From Methanobacteriota archaeon (GTDB lineage Archaea > Thermoplasmatota > Poseidoniia > Poseidoniales > Poseidoniaceae), in contig PBKJ01000013.1 in assembly GCA_002722135.1 (NCBI GenBank), positions 34,212-96,044 of the forward strand: a stretch of DNA of 61,833 bases, in the 5' to 3' direction. The position numbers and the translations under genes are program-made. Within the stretch, counting starts at the first letter, position 1. Every line of letters starts with the position of its first letter. This document shows positions 60,838-61,833 of the stretch, in pieces. Below the pieces are notes generated by a model. It worked only from the letters and a program-made list of their open reading frames with translations, ran no database searches and was not told where the DNA came from.

Positions 60838-61650
60838 ATGGACCTGCTTGGTGCCGACTTCCCCTTCAACAGCGAAGCCCTTGCCGGCAGGCGAGCACTG
60901 ATCTGCGGCGCAAGCGGCGGCATCGGTGCAGCAACGGCGCGCATGATGGCGAAAGCCGGGGCCTCGGTGGTGGTCGCCGCCCGCTCGGTCGACAAACTCG
61001 ACACCCTTGTGCAGGAGCTGACAAGCCTTGGACCCGGCCCTCACGTGGCCATGGCCCTCGACCTTGAGGACCTCCCCGCGGTCGAGGCTGCAGTGAAGGC
61101 GCTCCTGAGCGATGGACCGGTCCACGTGCTGGTCAACAACGCAGGTGGACCGCCCGGCGGTGCGCTCATCGATGCCGAAGTGGACGAGTTCATCGCGCCC
61201 TTCCAGCGTCACCTGCACGCTTCGCACACCTTGGTTAAGGGCCTGCTCCCCGGGATGGAAGCGGCCGGATACGGTCGCATCCTGCAGATCATCTCCACCT
61301 CGGTCAAGGAGCCCATCCCCAACATCGGCGTGTCCAACACGCTTCGTGGCGCCATGGCGTCTTGGGCCAAGACCCTCTCGCGTGAACTTCCACCGTGTGT
61401 GACCATCAACAACGTCCTCCCCGGCTTCACCGCCACCGATCGGCTCAGTTCCCTCGCCAACTCCATCCAAGCAAGGACCGGCAAGAGCGCCGAAGACGTG
61501 CACCGTGGATGGATGGAGCAAGTGCCCATCGACCGCCTCATCGACCCGCTCGAAACGGCTGCGTCCTTGACCTACCTCGCGCTGCCGGCAGCCGGAGCCA
61601 TCCGTGGGGTGAGCCTCGCGGTTGACGGCGGACGACTCCGTTCAATCTGA
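60838..61650 (+). CDS. SDR oxidoreductase without classical Tyr-x-x-x-Lys
   Basis: 270 residues. The Rossmann signature is GASGGIG, with NNAGGPPGG in place of NNAG-x and the Ser region IISTSVKEPIPN. The expected YxxxK is replaced: the block reads VSNTLRGAMASWAKTLSREL. A known SDR group has LSNxxR in this place (family knowledge), so this is a recognised variant rather than a broken gene. The C-terminus TDRLSSLANSI... GKSAEDVHRGWMEQVPIDR fits that group. Cofactor binding is intact; the catalytic mechanism is not obvious. It starts 24 bases after the TFB-like gene. Confidence 0.82.
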   Translation: MDLLGADFPFNSEALAGRRALICGASGGIGAATARMMAKAGASVVVAARSVDKLDTLVQELTSLGPGPHVAMALDLEDLPAVEAAVKALLSDGPVHVLVNNAGGPPGGALIDAEVDEFIAPFQRHLHASHTLVKGLLPGMEAAGYGRILQIISTSVKEPIPNIGVSNTLRGAMASWAKTLSRELPPCVTINNVLPGFTATDRLSSLANSIQARTGKSAEDVHRGWMEQVPIDRLIDPLETAASLTYLALPAAGAIRGVSLAVDGGRLRSI

Positions 61651-61687
61651 AGCGGTGCGTTCAAACCCCACCGGCGGAGCCTGCCCA

Positions 61688-61833
61688 CATGGACGGCGAA
61701 GTCACCGCGGAACAAGCCCGTGAACTGCTCGACGCCTTGGTCGAGGGCGGTGGCATGAAGCACATCGACACGCCGCTCGCGCTCCGCCTGATCCCGCTGG
61801 CCGATGACGTGGGCCGGGATGACCTCGCGGCCG
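61688..61833 (+). CDS. Unknown protein, C-terminus cut by window edge
   Basis: An ATG at 61688 opens a frame to the window edge (48 codons). The visible part begins MDGEVTAEQARELLDALVEG, predicted helical and acidic. It lies 37 bases after the SDR gene on the same strand. No function can be assigned. Confidence 0.5.

Noticed and set aside
59581-61521. 646-codon open frame on the minus strand
   Set aside because: Covers the TFB-like and SDR genes, both with clear motifs on the plus strand.
1-61833. CRISPR array, rRNA, insertion sequence or replication origin
   Set aside because: No regularly spaced repeats, transposase motifs, rRNA-like stretches or origin-like clusters were seen on either strand.

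Overview
ORGANISM. The window looks like archaeal chromosome, most probably a marine Thermoplasmatota of the Poseidoniales (Marine Group II) type. Archaeal markers seen directly are a TFB (transcription factor B), LonB protease, archaeosine TgtA, ribosomal protein L40e, archaeal NMN adenylyltransferase, UPF0147, a DRG-type GTPase, Bat-type HTH regulators, and a tRNA-Ala with no encoded CCA. Backbone G+C is near 60%. Mixed into this are genes of bacterial character (SufBCDSE, GrpE, bacterial-type MetK, a polyphosphate-glucokinase-like ROK kinase) and several very large Asp-rich or Ig-like surface proteins. The lineage is inferred from gene content; no phylogeny was run.

LAYOUT. 1-8.65 kb (minus): NifU-like protein, two tandem Bat-like regulators, TgtA, then two ABC-2 exporters with start/stop overlaps and a truncated gene at the edge. 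8.75-15.6 kb (plus): sufC-B-D-S-E-T, an unknown gene and a ROK sugar kinase. 15.6-20.3 kb: DRG GTPase, unknown protein, GrpE, NadM, MscS channel, EF-hand protein. 20.4-23.65 kb: a surface module with a thrombospondin-3-like protein carrying 31 consecutive Asp residues, two membrane proteins and a convergent Cys-rich protein. Both ends of this module carry the same 16-bp palindromic element at the same distance from the start codon. 23.8-24.5 kb: DsrE-like protein and a small secreted protein.

ISLAND (24.6-33.03 kb, plus). Eight tightly coupled genes, mostly with ATGA or TTGA overlaps, and visibly lower G+C (about 50% in sampled lines) end 40 bases from a tRNA-Ala(UGC). They encode a P-loop kinase, a nucleotidyltransferase-tyrosine-phosphatase fusion, an SDR epimerase, a GT4 glycosyltransferase, a radical SAM/SPASM-like enzyme, a WG-repeat O-methyltransferase, a histidine phosphatase and a PhyH-type Fe(II) dioxygenase. 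This is the best candidate for an undescribed system: a compact pathway that makes and tailors a glycosylated or phosphorylated small molecule or surface glycan.

33.2-61.8 kb. Two membrane proteins, a WD-like propeller protein, PurA, TFB with a TATA box and two inverted repeats upstream, a small Cys-pair protein, a degenerate metallo-beta-lactamase-fold protein, L40e (49 residues), UPF0147, AI-2E family and MFS transporters, LonB, two giant surface proteins (one with an N-terminal WCGPC thioredoxin-like site, one with an SGNH-hydrolase-like domain and a cytosolic zinc ribbon), TrmI, MetK, AspRS, an alpha/beta hydrolase, a second divergent TFB-like protein, an SDR and a truncated gene. No rRNA, CRISPR array, IS element or integrase was seen. 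No gene-free stretch exceeds 300 bases; the longest, about 225 bases, is the purA-tfb intergenic region.
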